Assembly (NCBI RefSeq): GCF_006542625.1
Contig: NC_044402.1
Span: 31,775,553-31,839,552 of the forward strand
Direction of reading: 5' to 3'
DNA length: 64,000 bases
Origin: Nomascus leucogenys
Taxonomy: Eukaryota > Chordata > Mammalia > Primates > Hylobatidae
The position numbers and the translations under genes are program-made. The notes beneath the pieces were generated by a model. It ran no database searches. It was not told where the DNA came from and saw only the letters and a list, made by a program, of their open reading frames with translations. Within the stretch, counting starts at the first letter, position 1. Each line of letters starts with the position of its first letter. This document shows, piece by piece, positions 43,142 through 54,060 of this stretch.

Positions 43142-43258
43142 GATGGGGGAAGAACTGAGAGCGGATCTGTCAGTGGGAGAGTATAATTTGATGGAGTGGC
43201 ATTTTCTGAGGTTCAGATTCTAAAGTCAGTGTGTAATATGAAATATAAGAATATAATC

Positions 43259-43573
43259 GGCCGGATGTGGTGGCTCACGCCTGTAATCCCAGCACTTTGG
43301 GAGGTCGAGGCTGGTGGATCATGAGGTCGGGAGATTGAGACCATCCTGGCTAACATGGTGAAACCCCGTCTCTACTAAAAAATACAAAAAAATTAGCCGG
43401 GCGTGGTGGCAGGCACCTGTAGTCCCAGCTACTCGGGAGGCTGAGGCAGGAGAATGGTGTGAACCCGGGAGGCGGAGCTTGCAGTGAGCTGAGGTGGCGC
43501 CACTGCACTCCAGCCTGGGTGACAGAGCGAGACTCCGTCTCAAAAAAAAATAATAAAAAAATTAAAAAATAAA
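43259..43573 (+). mobile_element. AluY SINE with exact TSD
   Basis: Full-length, little-diverged AluY (GGAGGCGGAGCTTGCAGTGA). Perfect 12-bp TSD AAGAATATAATC at 43247-43258 and 43574-43585. Confidence 0.96.
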
Positions 43574-43698
43574 AAGAATATAATCAAGATTAACCTTGAA
43601 AGTCCTTTAGGAGGGCACCAGGTAGGCAACAGACACACTGGCTCTTGATGTGTAAATTCACCTTAGCCTGCTCCTCTAGTTCTGGAAGAAGTTGCACT

Positions 43699-44000
43699 TT
43701 TTTTTTTTTTGAGATGGAATCATGCTCTGTCTCCCACGCTGGAGTGCAGTGGTGCAATCTAGGCTCACTGCAACCTCCGCCTCCTGGGTTCAAGCGACTC
43801 TCCTGCCTCACCCTTCTGAGTGGCTGGGACTACAGGCGCCCGCCACCACACCTGGCTAATTTTTTAATTTTTTTATTTTTAGTAGACACAGGGTTTCACC
43901 ATGTTGGCCAGGCTGGTCTCGAACTCCTAGCCTCAAGTACTCCACCTGCCTCTGCCTCCCAAAGGCCTGGGATTACAGGCGTGCGCCAACTATGCCCAGC
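43699..44000 (-). mobile_element. AluS SINE
   Basis: Full-length minus-strand dimer. Its T-head faces the A-tail of the AluY 125 bp upstream, so the two form an inverted pair. It lies in the loop of the larger inverted duplication. Confidence 0.93.
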
Positions 44001-44558
44001 TATTTCTTCTTGTTCTATTATTTTTTTTTGTTTGTTTTCCTTTTCCTCCTGCCTCCCTAACTTCCTCCTTCCTCCTTCCTCCTGTCTTCCTTTGTCTTCT
44101 GTCTTCTGCTAAGCTTGACCATTTGAATTTGCATAAGTTAAATGAACATGTGAACAGATTCCATTGTCCTGTGTCTCTTGAGAAGGTCATGGGTGCTATA
44201 AGTTAGGAAATCATCATATGAGATTAAGCATGAAAGGCTCTTAGACTGAATGGGCAGAGTGCGATGGAGAGGAGATCCATGGAGTAAGTTTTAACCTGCA
44301 GTTATATCATCCAGGATTGCAGACGAAAAACTTGTGCTTGGGTTGACCCAGCCCTGGTGTGGGGCTGGGAGAGGGCAGTGCCCATGTGCAGCAGACACTT
44401 TACACTAAGGGCCTGGCCCTCCATGTCCCCTCCTCAGCCTCCCCATTGCAGGCCACTATAAGAAGCTTGCCAGGAATCGACCAGCAAGATGTGTCTGCTT
44501 CCTCTGTGGCCTCCCCATAGCACATGCTCTGGAACAACTTAGAAGCCAATAGCCACTC
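44001..44558. other. Unassigned sequence with a pyrimidine-rich stretch
   Basis: 44035-44105 is a C/T-rich, non-tandem stretch (CCTCCTTCCTCCTTCC). The rest is unique-looking. A 60-codon minus frame at 44400-44582 has no recognised domain. Confidence 0.45.
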
Positions 44559-45105
44559 CCTGACCCCCTCTTCCACTTGCACTAGAGGTGGTGGAAAGGC
44601 TCAAGATTTCTTCCACCATCTCTCCAAGGAGGCTGTGCTGACATGTGGCATTTAGGATCTGACTTCTCCAGTTATGGAGGAAAAGAAAAGTAGCTGTAAC
44701 CACAACAGTAGTGACCTTCCCCATCACGGTTTTTTTTTTTTTTTTTTTTTTTTTCCGAGACAGAGTCTTGCTCTGTCGCCCAGGCTGGAGTGCAGTGGTG
44801 CAATCTCAGCTCACTGCAACCTCTGCCTCCTAGGTTCAAGCGATTCTCCTGTTCTCCTGCCTCAGCCTCTGGAGTAGCTGGGATTACAGGCGTGTGCTGC
44901 CGTGCCTGGCTGATTTTTGTATTTTTAGTAGAAACAGGGTTTCACTATGTTGGCCAGGCTGCTCTTGAACTCCTGACCTCAGGTGATCCACCAGCCTCGG
45001 CCTCCCAAAGTGCTGGGATTACAGGCGTGAGCCACCACGCCCGGCTCCCATCATGGTTAGAAGGTGCGTTCTATCAGGTTCTTCATTCTTTCACTCACTC
45101 ATGCA
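44559..45105 (-). repeat. Inverted duplication, minus-strand arm (split by an Alu)
   Basis: Reverse-complement partner of 42928-43141. An AluS at 44732-45046 splits it, so the arm is 44559-44731 plus 45047-45105. The outer part is the L2-type end (TTCTTTCACTCACTCATGCA). Confidence 0.85.
44732..45046 (-). mobile_element. AluS SINE in one arm of the inverted duplication
   Basis: Full-length minus-strand dimer. TSD CCCATCACGGTT (44720-44731) / CCCATCATGGTT (45047-45058), one mismatch. Absent from the other arm, so it arrived after the duplication. Confidence 0.95.
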
Positions 45106-45690
45106 TTTATTGAGCCCTTACTGTGTACTTGGCTCTGTGCTTGGTACTGGGGATACAAAGATAAAGAAGCTTCAGATCCCCACTTTAAGGTGCTCATGGT
45201 CTGTGAGGGAGACAAACATCTACAAAAGTCAAGAGCAGTTAAGTGCTGCAGGTATCAATGTCAAGGTGTTCAGAGGGCTCCTGCACTCAGAAGAGAGGAC
45301 TGGCCACTTCTACCACGGCCAGGGGAGAGAGGCATGTCAGGAAAGGTTTAGGACAACCCCAGTGCCTTGCACGGTACTTGTGCCTGGTGAATGCTGTGGA
45401 ATTAACGAATGACAGGCGTCCTGGAGAAGCTGTTTGAGCTGAGTGCTGAAAAACGAGTAGGCATCAACCAGGTGGCAAAGGGAGTCAGGGCATTCTAGGT
45501 ACAGGGAGCAGCTCAGACAAGGCCTGGAGGCACAACATGACACCATTTGCTCTGGGGACTGCAAGTGGTGGGGCAGTGGAGCATGGCTGAGAGGGGTGCA
45601 GAAAGGGGCAGGCAGGGCTGGGCTGTGGGCCAGAGGAGCCCGTGTGCAGGTAGAAGGAGATGCTGGCATAGCTCAGGTCTCAGGTCGGCC
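45059..45690 (-). repeat. L2 3' region
   Basis: Reversed L2 phrases: CATTTATTGAGCCCTTACTG, GCTTGGTACTGGGGATACAA, GGTGCTCATGGTCTGTGAGG, GCAAAGGGAGTCAGGGCATT, GGCCTGGAGGCACAACATG. Its terminal end overlaps the inverted duplication. Confidence 0.78.
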
Positions 45691-46005
45691 CACAACAGAA
45701 GCTGACTGTAGCTAAATTGAGGAGAAAAGAAATGTATTGGAAGGCTGTCTGGTGGCTCACTGAATGTCCGAGAAGGCTGGAGAATGAGGCTCAGAAATTG
45801 ATCAGGACTTGTGGAAAGTTGGGTGGCTGGAACCAAAGCCATGGTGACGATGCTGCTGACCTGGCAGCACTGCTGCCAGCAGACCTGGATGCTGCCACCC
45901 CTTCCAGAATGGGTACTGAACTCTCCCCACTTTTTTGTGCCACTCGCTCCAGAGGCAAAGCCTAGGCTGAGCGTGTGGTTGGCCCTGCTTAGGTCATGTT
46001 CTTGC
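45691..46005. repeat. Unnamed interspersed element (second copy)
   Basis: AAGAAATGTATTGGAAGGCTG, GGTGGCTCACTGAATG and GAGAAGGCTGGAGAATGAGG parallel the block at 16330-16440. Probably an old transposable element. Name unknown. Confidence 0.4.
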
Positions 46006-46020
46006 TGTTATGGTTCTGAA

Positions 46021-46341
46021 CTTTTTTTATTTTTATTTTTATTTTTATTTTTATTTTTTTGAGACGGAGTCTCGCTCTGTCCCCCAGGCTGGAGTGCAGT
46101 GGCGCGATCTCGGCTCACTGCAAGCTCCACCTCCCGGGTTCATGCTATTCTCCTGCCTCAGCCTCCCGAGTAGCTGGGACTACAGGCACCCGCCAACACG
46201 CCCGGCTAATTTTTTGTATTTTTAGTAGAGACGGGGTTTCACCGTGTTAGCCAGGATGGTCTCGATCTCCTGACCTCGTGATCCGCCCGCCTCGGCCTCC
46301 CAAAGTGCTGGGATTACAGGCTTGAGCCACCGCGCCCGGCC
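46021..46341 (-). mobile_element. AluY inserted in the tail of an AluS
   Basis: Full-length, little-diverged AluY (GCAAGCTCCACCTCCCGGG, TTAGCCAGGATGGTCTCGAT) with a TTTTTA-repeat head. Shares one outer TSD with the next Alu. Confidence 0.95.
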
Positions 46342-46643
46342 TTTTTTTAATTTTTTTTATTTTTGAGACAGTCTTGCTCTGTTGCCCAGGCTGGAGTGCA
46401 GTGGCGTGATCTCGGCTCACTGCAACCTCTGCCTCCCGGGTTTAAGCTATTCTCTGCCTCAGCCTCCCGAGTAGCTGGGACTACAGGCACCCGCCACCAC
46501 GCCAGGCTAATTTTTGTATTTTTAGTAGAGATGGGGTTTCACCATCTTGGCCAGGCTGGTCTTGAACTCCTGACCTCGTGATCCACCCGCCTCGGCCTCC
46601 CAAAGTGCAGGGATGACAGGCATGAGCCACCACGCCCGGCTGA
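46342..46643 (-). mobile_element. AluS SINE, older member of tandem pair
   Basis: Full-length minus-strand dimer. TGTTATGGTTCTGAA at 46006-46020 and 46644-46658 is a perfect 15-bp TSD enclosing both Alus. Confidence 0.95.
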
Positions 46644-46658
46644 TGTTATGGTTCTGAA

Positions 46659-46880
46659 GAGCAAGGCTCTGGAGGCTGCAGCCTCCCCAGCAGAGAGTGG
46701 AACTCTGCCTCCTCTCAGGACTCACAACCACAGGTGCCTGAAACTACGGGAGGGGTGCATATGCCAGGTGGACAGATGTCTCCCATAGAGCTTGGAGGCC
46801 ATTCTAGCCTTCAAATTGGGATGATGGGGCCGTTCTGGATGTGGGAAGAGGAGACAGGGCATCCCCCTTGGGCCACTGAA
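46659..46880. other. Unassigned spacer
   Basis: Short unique-looking sequence between Alus. No gene. Confidence 0.45.
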
Positions 46881-46891
46881 AACATCCACAT

Positions 46892-47037
46892 TTTTTTTTT
46901 TTTTTTTTTTTAATTTAAACAGAGATGGGGTTTTGCCATGTTGCCCAGGCTGGTCTTGAATTCCTGGGCTTAAGCCAGCCTCCCACCTTGGCCTTCCAAA
47001 ATGTTGGGATGACAGGCATGTGCCACTATACCTGGCC
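46892..47037 (-). mobile_element. Monomeric Alu with TSD
   Basis: Single-arm Alu (GGGGTTTTGCCATGTTGCCC to CACTATACCTGGCC). Perfect 11-bp TSD AACATCCACAT at 46881-46891 and 47038-47048 shows it inserted as a monomer or 5'-truncated copy. Confidence 0.92.
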
Positions 47038-47048
47038 AACATCCACAT

Positions 47049-48074
47049 CTTGAGCTTAATCTGTTTGGACATCTTTCTGAATCCTTAGCCTCCCGCTGAG
47101 CTTTAGGAATGTTATATGCCCAGAAGATCTGAGTGTTTCATTAGTAATTGGAATTCTCTGGAATCTGACTATTCCAGTGGAAAAGGGAGATCATCCCGGC
47201 ATCTGGATCCTCCCTGCACATTTGATTCCACTTGGAAAACTTCAGTGCTGCCTTTCGAGGACAGAGGCCGAGGGTTGGCTCTCTCCAACAGGTGGTTGCA
47301 GCTTGAATTCTGCTTCTTCCCCAAGGTTGGGTGAGACTCTCGGGGCCACAGGGTGCTTGCGAGGTGCCACTTTGCTTTTCAGGCTAGAAGTTGGAGTTCT
47401 GGTTTCAGGCTTGGTTTGTGGAACAATTGAGGCCCCTGGTGTCTAAGCGGCCCAGGTGATCTCTCCAGTTCTGAAGATGTTACCCTGGTTGAGATGTTCT
47501 ACCCTGTCTCCTTTCTGAGAGCGCTAAAGGAGCTAGAGCTTTGTTTGCCTGGGGCTGTCAGCATCACCTGTCACATCCTGCCCAGTTTCCTCGTTCAGAA
47601 AAAACAAGAGGTGTCAGATAAGGTGAGCTCCAGCTCCCGTCTTGCCCTCAGATCTTTTGGGTATAACTCTTTGAAGCAAGGGCACCTTGACTGGAATCTT
47701 AGTCATTCAGTTCCATTAATCTTAGACAAAGGAATTAATTTTCTTTAAAAAGAAAAATGCAGTTTTGAACTTACTGGCTCTTTTATGCCACTGTTCCAAG
47801 ACTTCCTTGGGAAAGCGGGAAGCTGCTGCCCCCAGGAAGCTGGGAGTGTCATGAGCTGGGCTCTGGACTGGAAGTGATTCCTGATCCTGAGGCTTGGTAA
47901 GCAATGCATGGCCAGGTTGGCTCCCCGAGGGAGGGCGCAGGGGCCTTCCTAGTTCCTGGCCAGTGTTGGTTCTGGCCTAGTTTACACTGAACTTGCCCAT
48001 TTTTGTCCAGGTGAAATGAAATTGTACTAAAAGCGGCATTAAAGTGGAAAAGAAGTCTTGAAGAACCTGAATTA
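47049..48074. other. Repeat-poor, unassigned sequence
   Basis: About 1 kb with no repeat I can name and no convincing exon. Frames of 60-89 codons overlap on both strands without domains. Confidence 0.5.
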
Positions 48075-48548
48075 TTTTACTAAAACACAGCTTTGGTCAT
48101 GTCACCCCCTCGTAATCTTTGAGAGCTGCCCAGGTTCTGCAGAAGGAGCCCCACACTCCTTAGAATGGCACATGTACCCTTGTTTGAGCCCTGGCCCACC
48201 TTTCTGGCCTTTTTCTTACCACTACCCCTTCCCTAGCATGGCCCTTTTTGTTCCAGCCGGCCTCTCACTGCTCCTGGACGCACTTCTCTCGCCTTGTTAT
48301 ATGCTCTTGGCCTTTGCTTATTGTTGTCTCTTCCACCTGGAATGCCCTCTCTGGCCTTTTCCTCCTGGCAGATGCCCACAGGGCCAGCCAGGAGTCACCT
48401 GCTCCATGCTGCCTTCCTGAGTTGCCACCGTGGCATTTCTGCAATTGAACCTCCCCGCTGCAGGATGCTGGGGTCAGTTGCAGGAGTGCCTGGCTCCCCA
48501 CCACCTTGGACCTGTGGCTGGCACACAGTAGGTGCCCTGTGACAGGAA
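48075..48548 (+). repeat. L2 3' region
   Basis: GGTCATGTCACCCCCTCGTA, GAGCCCCACACTCCTTAGAA, CTCTTGGCCTTTGCTTATTG, TCCACCTGGAATGCCCTCTC, TGGCTGGCACACAGTAGGTG follow plus-strand L2. Non-coding. Confidence 0.82.
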
Positions 48549-49387
48549 CGAGAAGGGCCACCTGAGGGGCTGTGAGGGAGCATCGGGCAGGCCCAGGACC
48601 TGGCCTATGTCTGGTGGACTGTGTGCTTGGTGAGCTGGCTGTCTGCATGACATCCCCAGCCTCCCTTAGCGCCTGCTGGTGGGGCTGCCACCTTGGTGGC
48701 TCTGCTGTTTGCTTGGGCCTGTCAGCAATACCCTGGTGAGAGTAGGAAGAGGATTTGGGGGTATAAAACCTGTATTGGGGCCCCACTCACCCTGAAAAGC
48801 CTTTGAGGGGACATTGAGGAGATGTCTGTGGTGAGGAGCTGGTTTAGAGGTGGCATAAGCATCTCTTCCTACTGGCCCTCCATGAAGAAGGATAAATATT
48901 AATACCAGCTGCCCTTAGAGGACCCTTTCGTTTCTCATGCTCAGCACTGTCTGTTGGCTTTGCACAGAGACAGAGCTGGGGAAAGCAAGTCTGCAGACAA
49001 TGGTAGCAGAGACTGGGGCTCTTTAAAATGAAAGTCCTGTCCCACCTGGTCATGAGGCAGTCAGGACAGGCCGTGGCACTTCCTGTTCCTGTGAGGAAGA
49101 ACGCATCCTCCTGACAGTGATTGCAGGGTGCAGTGGGAGCCCCATAGCAGGGATTGCAGTCTCCGTTTGTCTATGAAATGAGGGGATTAGACTACAGGGG
49201 GACCTTTCCTGTTCGAAAATTCCTGTGAATGGAGCCTGGCAGGTGGTGTCTTTATGGTGCCTCATAGTGGGACCCAGAGTTGTCACTCAGAGGCTTCCTG
49301 TCATTATCCCAGGTCTGTGTGCCACTCAGAGAGGCCTGTGGAGGAGCGGCTTTCTCACCATGGCTGATTAGTTGGACTTGCTTTTCT
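48549..49387. other. Unassigned, GC-moderate sequence
   Basis: About 840 bp. Frames up to 173 codons (48265-48786 minus) cross the L2 and have no domain. No gene supported. Confidence 0.5.
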
Positions 49388-49692
49388 TTTCTTTTTTTTT
49401 TTTTTTTTTTTGAGATGGAGTCTCACCCTGTCACCCAGGCTGGAGTGCAGTGGTGTGATATCAGCCCACTGCAGCCTCTGCCTCCCAGGTTCAAGTGATT
49501 GTCCTGCTTCAGCCTCCTGAGTAGCTGGGACTACAGGTGCCTGCCACCACGCCCAGCTAATTTTTGTATTTTAGTAGAGACAGGGTTTCACCATATTGGC
49601 CAGGCTGGTCTCGAACTCCTGACCTCAAGTGATCCACCCGCCTCAGCCTCCCAAAGTGCTGAGATTATAGGCCTGAGCCACTGCGCCTGGCC
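49388..49692 (-). mobile_element. AluS SINE
   Basis: Full-length minus-strand dimer with a CTTTT/T head, ending CACTGCGCCTGGCC. Confidence 0.94.
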
Positions 49693-50295
49693 TCTCTCTT
49701 TCTTTAAAGACTTTTCTTTCTTGAAGTTGAGCCACCCTTAGGGCTGAGCCTGCATGCACATGGGCCTGTTGGACCACTGGTGAGCACAGGGCTTATATTG
49801 TTTGCAGAGTATGTTTCTAGAACCTAGAAGCACATGGTATTTCCAGAATCCCCTTTAGGAACCCATGAATGTGTGTGTTTGTTCCAGGCCCCTGGAAGAT
49901 CAGCTTGGAGAAACCTGAGTGGTGGAGGGAGTAGGTTGATGTCCAGGGAGGGGTGGGCTCATTTTGGGAAGGACAGAATGTGGGATCTGTCTTTGTTTCT
50001 GACTCCACAAGGCCTGCTCTCCCCTCCTTACTCATCGCAGCCTCTACCTTCCTACCCACACCTCTCTGTCCTCCTTCCTCATCCCTCCCCAGCAGGTCAA
50101 TTGTATTACCTCCAACATCCACCAGTCATAGGGTATGTATTCCGAATACCAGGGACACTGAGGAGTTGGAAAAAGTGCATTATAAGAGTAGACCCTGATT
50201 GGTAGGATTGAGAGGTGTTGCTAGGAAAACTACTTTGGAAAATAGATAATCCGGGTAACTCACAAAGAACAAATATATATTTAAAATGTATGAGA
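49693..50295. other. Unassigned sequence
   Basis: About 600 bp of unique-looking DNA. Two plus-strand frames (123 and 81 codons) and one minus frame overlap, none with a domain. Confidence 0.5.
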
Positions 50296-50583
50296 AGCCA
50301 GGAGTGGTGGCTTACACCTGTAATCCCAGCACTTTGGGAGGCTGAGGTGGTCGGATCATCTGAGGTCAGGAGTTTGAGACCAGCCTGGCCAACATGGAGA
50401 AACCCCATCTCTACTAAAAATACAAATTAGCTGGGTATGGTGGTGCATGCCTGTAATCCCAGCTACTCGGGAGGCTGAGGCAGGAGAATCACTTGAACTG
50501 GGAGGCGGAGGTTGCAGTGAGCCGAGATGGCACCATTGCACTCCAGCCTGGGCGACAGAGCGAGACTCTGTCTCAAAAAAAAA

Positions 50584-50600
<17 letters not shown>
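50296..50600 (+). mobile_element. AluS SINE
   Basis: Full-length plus-strand dimer. Its A-tail passes directly into a CA microsatellite. Confidence 0.94.

Positions 50601-50645
<45 letters not shown>
50601..50645. repeat. (CA)22 microsatellite
   Basis: Uninterrupted CA run of 45 bases at an Alu A-tail. Very likely length-polymorphic. Confidence 0.97.
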
Positions 50646-50648
<3 letters not shown>

Positions 50649-51180
50649 AACTTGAAGCTGTAAGAAAATGTTAATTTCCTTTGATCTATTAGTATTGCTC
50701 TTGATACTTTAAGAATAAAGTATAAAGAATTTATTAATTCTAAAAAGGAAAAGAGCTCTAAGTACAAAGATATTTATTTATTATTATTTTTAATCTTATA
50801 CCTTCCTGCACACCGAACAAAGATATTTATAGCAACATTGCTTAAAATAGAAAAAAAAAAAAAAACAAAACCAAAACTGTAAACAGCCTCAGTGTTTCAT
50901 GTGGCCGTATAATTCATGATACCTAGAGTCAGTGAGTATTGTGTCACTGTTACATTAATATGAAGATAATGTTGATTCTTGGGAAAATGTTGATGAATTT
51001 AGATGAAAAAAGTAAAACACAGAATTGCATGATAAGTGCATAAAAACTGATTACACTGCTCATAGTAAAAATTGATATAATGCCGATAACTGGATTTGGG
51101 CAAAGAGGTTATGGGTAGAGCATGTGTGTGTTTGAAATTGCTTTAATAATTTATATAGCATCTATTTTTTTTTTTTATAA
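50646..51180 (+). repeat. L1M 3' end (diverged)
   Basis: AAAGATATTTATAGCAACAT, TAAAACTGATTACACTGCTC, AAGAGGTTATGGGTAGAGCA and TTGCTTTAATAATTTATATA follow the L1M 3' pattern, including the 'TTTATAGCAACATT' motif also seen at 580. Confidence 0.65.
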
Positions 51181-53032
51181 GACAAGGCCTTAACTTCAAA
51201 GACTTTGGATTTGGGTGGGAAGGAGGCCAGGGGGAGGGACTCCCATCTGTTACTACCAGGAAGACCAAACAGCTCTGTCTTTATCAGCTACCTGCACTGC
51301 ATGCAGGGGCTGGAGGATTCAGATGGGCCTGACTTCATAGACTGGCTGAGTAACTCGGGTTCACAGCGTGGACTCTGCCTCCAGCCCCCAGCTGGCTCAG
51401 GGCCCCAGACGATTTTCACACCTGCGTTTTCATGGAACCAGTGAGCACGTGAGGCTTTGAGCCACCCGCCCACTCACCTCTGGGCTGCCTCGTACTGCAA
51501 GCCTCTGCCACAGCAGGAGGAAGCTGAGTCTCTCTTCTGCAGTTCCAACTGGCAGCAGGGAGGGTGTGCTTTGCTAGTTGACCTCCTGCAGCCTTTTCTA
51601 ACCCAGGTGGGGCCCTAGTGAGGTAGTGTCTTGCGCACTTACATTGTTGCACATATTAATTGAAGTGTTGAATTTAGTTTCTCTTTAGTGCTAGCCACAT
51701 CCATCCAGTTCACATCTGACCTAGCAGGCAGGGCCCTCTGACCCCACGTCTTGCCGTGAAATCTGCTGGGATGTGCAGCTGCAGGTATGGGCGTGGGGCT
51801 GAGCAGCTGTCTTCTGAGCACCTTCTCATATCTCTGTGGCATCTCAGAACCTCTGGACATCTGGTGAATGGCCTTCTCACCCACCACTCCCCTTGTGCAT
51901 AGTAGCCTTTTCTTCTGAGTGGGGAGCCTTATTTTCTTAACACGTGGAGTGCCTATTTGGAGGGCCCATGATCATCCCCTCACTGTGACCAGCCCAGGAA
52001 TGTGACCAGGGCAGGACAGGGAGACTCCTTGGTATTGTGCAGAGTCCCCAAGTGGGTGGCAGCTGGACAGCCCCTGGCGTACCTTGAGTTCGCAGGTTGG
52101 AGCCTGCTAAAGCTCCATCTGACAGAATGCGTGTGGAGGGATGTCCAGACCCAGCTGGGGCCCTGGTTATCTGCAGTGTATATTTGCTAAAACCAAATTC
52201 CAGAACTGTCAAAGACTAGAGTTTGTTGTTCTGTGATCAGACTGAAGTAGGACCTTGTGGCTGGAGGTGTGCCAGGGTCAGAGAGAAAATGGAGAGTGTG
52301 GGCTCAGGGCACGCCTGGATGCTCATTAGTGGTACTCAGGCCAGCTTCATGTGTTCCCTGACAAATGATGGCTGTGTGTGTGTGTTTGGAGGTGGGGGTT
52401 GGGACTGTCTCTGTGCTTTTCTAGAATATCGTGTTTATTCCTAGATGCCCCGGCCTCATCTTCATGCCCTACAGTGGCATTGAGCCTGGTTCTGATCATT
52501 GCTGGTCATGTGAATATTAAATGCCATAGTGTCTAAGGAACAAGTTGCCTTCTCGAGCCCAGGCCCCAGCAATAACTGTTCCTCTCAGTTCCCTAATTTA
52601 GAGACCACGTGTGTGCCCCAGGGTTGTCAGCAGCTCGGTTTTTTGAAGCTTGAAACACATTTCCATAGAAACAATGCTATAAATGGTGGTTGGGTACCTA
52701 GGCTAGCCCACAAAGAGCCCTGGTGTCACCTCAGAAGTTGCTGAAATAAGGTATTAGTGAAATTGAGAGCCCAAATGCAGCAGTCAGAGTTAGCACCCAG
52801 GACGCTGGAGGTTAATTGGTGTGGGTTTATTTGTGTAATTTTCTTTCTTTGGTGAGAGGTGTTTCAAAGCTCTCCAGATAAGGGATGCTGTGGAGGCACT
52901 CCCCCGCACCGTCCCCACCCAGTCACAATCCCTCCTCTCCCAGTTTACATTCCTTCTTCTTTCCTCATCAAGCCAGGGGCTTGGGCCTACCTGCCCTCTG
53001 GTATGTTTATGATGAGGAAATCCTGTTCAGTG
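51181..53032. other. Repeat-poor, unassigned sequence
   Basis: About 1.85 kb with no Alu, L1 or LTR recognised. Contains a TGTG run at 52372-52384. Frames of 60-95 codons have no domain. If plus-strand transcription runs from island A to island B, this is intronic. Confidence 0.5.
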
Positions 53033-53038
53033 GCCCTT

Positions 53039-53117
53039 ACATCATCATCGTCATCATCACCATCCTCATCATCGTCGTCATCATCATCATCATCATCATC
53101 ATCACCACCATCATCCT
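53039..53117. repeat. Imperfect (ATC)n microsatellite
   Basis: About 26 trinucleotide units of CAT with CGT and CAC interruptions. The serine/isoleucine-rich frames across it are artefacts of the repeat. Confidence 0.93.
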
Positions 53118-54060
53118 TGTTATATAAATCATCTCGATCAACTTAACAGAATAAACATGACACCTATTTAGAATTCTCTTCTGATTGCTTCTAATGTTCC
53201 TGTGAAGTTTTAACACAGCTTATAAGTTCACCTGACATATTTTTTGGTGCTGATTTTGTCACTTAACATGACTTCGCCAAATGGTTTCATCAGATAGTTT
53301 CCCTCTGTCCATCCTTTCATATTTCGTTCTGTTACTCTTCCTTACCGTACCATAATCTGAATGGGCTCTATATACAGGTGCTGTGGAGCATCTTTTGTAA
53401 AAACTTACTTGTGGTGACATTTTAGATTATTTTTGTGGGATGTAGTCCGCCAACCGTAATTACCTGGTCAGCGTTTTAAAATCTTGCAACACTAAATATA
53501 TACACCTGTGATATACCCACCAAAAAAAAAAACAAAACAAACAAACAAAAAACAAACCCATCTGGGCACGGTGGCTCACACCTGTAATCCCAGCACTTTG
53601 GGAGGCTGAGGCGGGCAGATCACCAGATCAGGAGTTTGAGACCAGCCTGGCCAATATGGTGAAACCCCGTCTCTACTAAAAATACAAAAATTAGCCAGGC
53701 TTGGTGGTATATGCCTATAGTCCCAGTTACTCGGGAAGCTGAGGCAGAAGAATTGCTTGAACTCAGGAGGCAGAGGTTGCAGTGAGCCAAGATCACACCA
53801 CTGCACTGCAGCCTAGGCAATAGAGCGAGACTCCGTCTCAAAAAAAAAAAAAAAAAAAAAAACCCTCTTGCAACACAATGCCAAATCACAGTCTAGAAAG
53901 ATTTAAACCGTTTATGGTATCACAGCAACGTATATGCAACTGCCCTGCCAACAGCAGCTTTCCTGTTTTATTTATTTACTTATTTTCATGTTGGGGTGGG
54001 CCATAATGGGGCCTTAATGATATTCCAATTTGCATATCCTAAATTGCTGCTGATGTAGGT
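53118..54060 (-). repeat. Probable L1 fragment around an AluS
   Basis: TCTTTCATATTTCGTTCTG, GTGGAGCATCTTTTGTAAAA, AACTGCCCTGCCAACAGCAG, CTTAATGATATTCCAATTTG and TACTGATGTGTTTCCTCATG loosely follow the antisense L1 ORF2 pattern. Heavily decayed. Confidence 0.4.
53562..53861 (+). mobile_element. AluS SINE
   Basis: Full-length plus-strand dimer with a long A-tail, preceded by an AAAC-rich stretch. CTTGCAACAC occurs on both sides at a distance (about 53482 and 53867), so the site may be rearranged. Confidence 0.93.
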
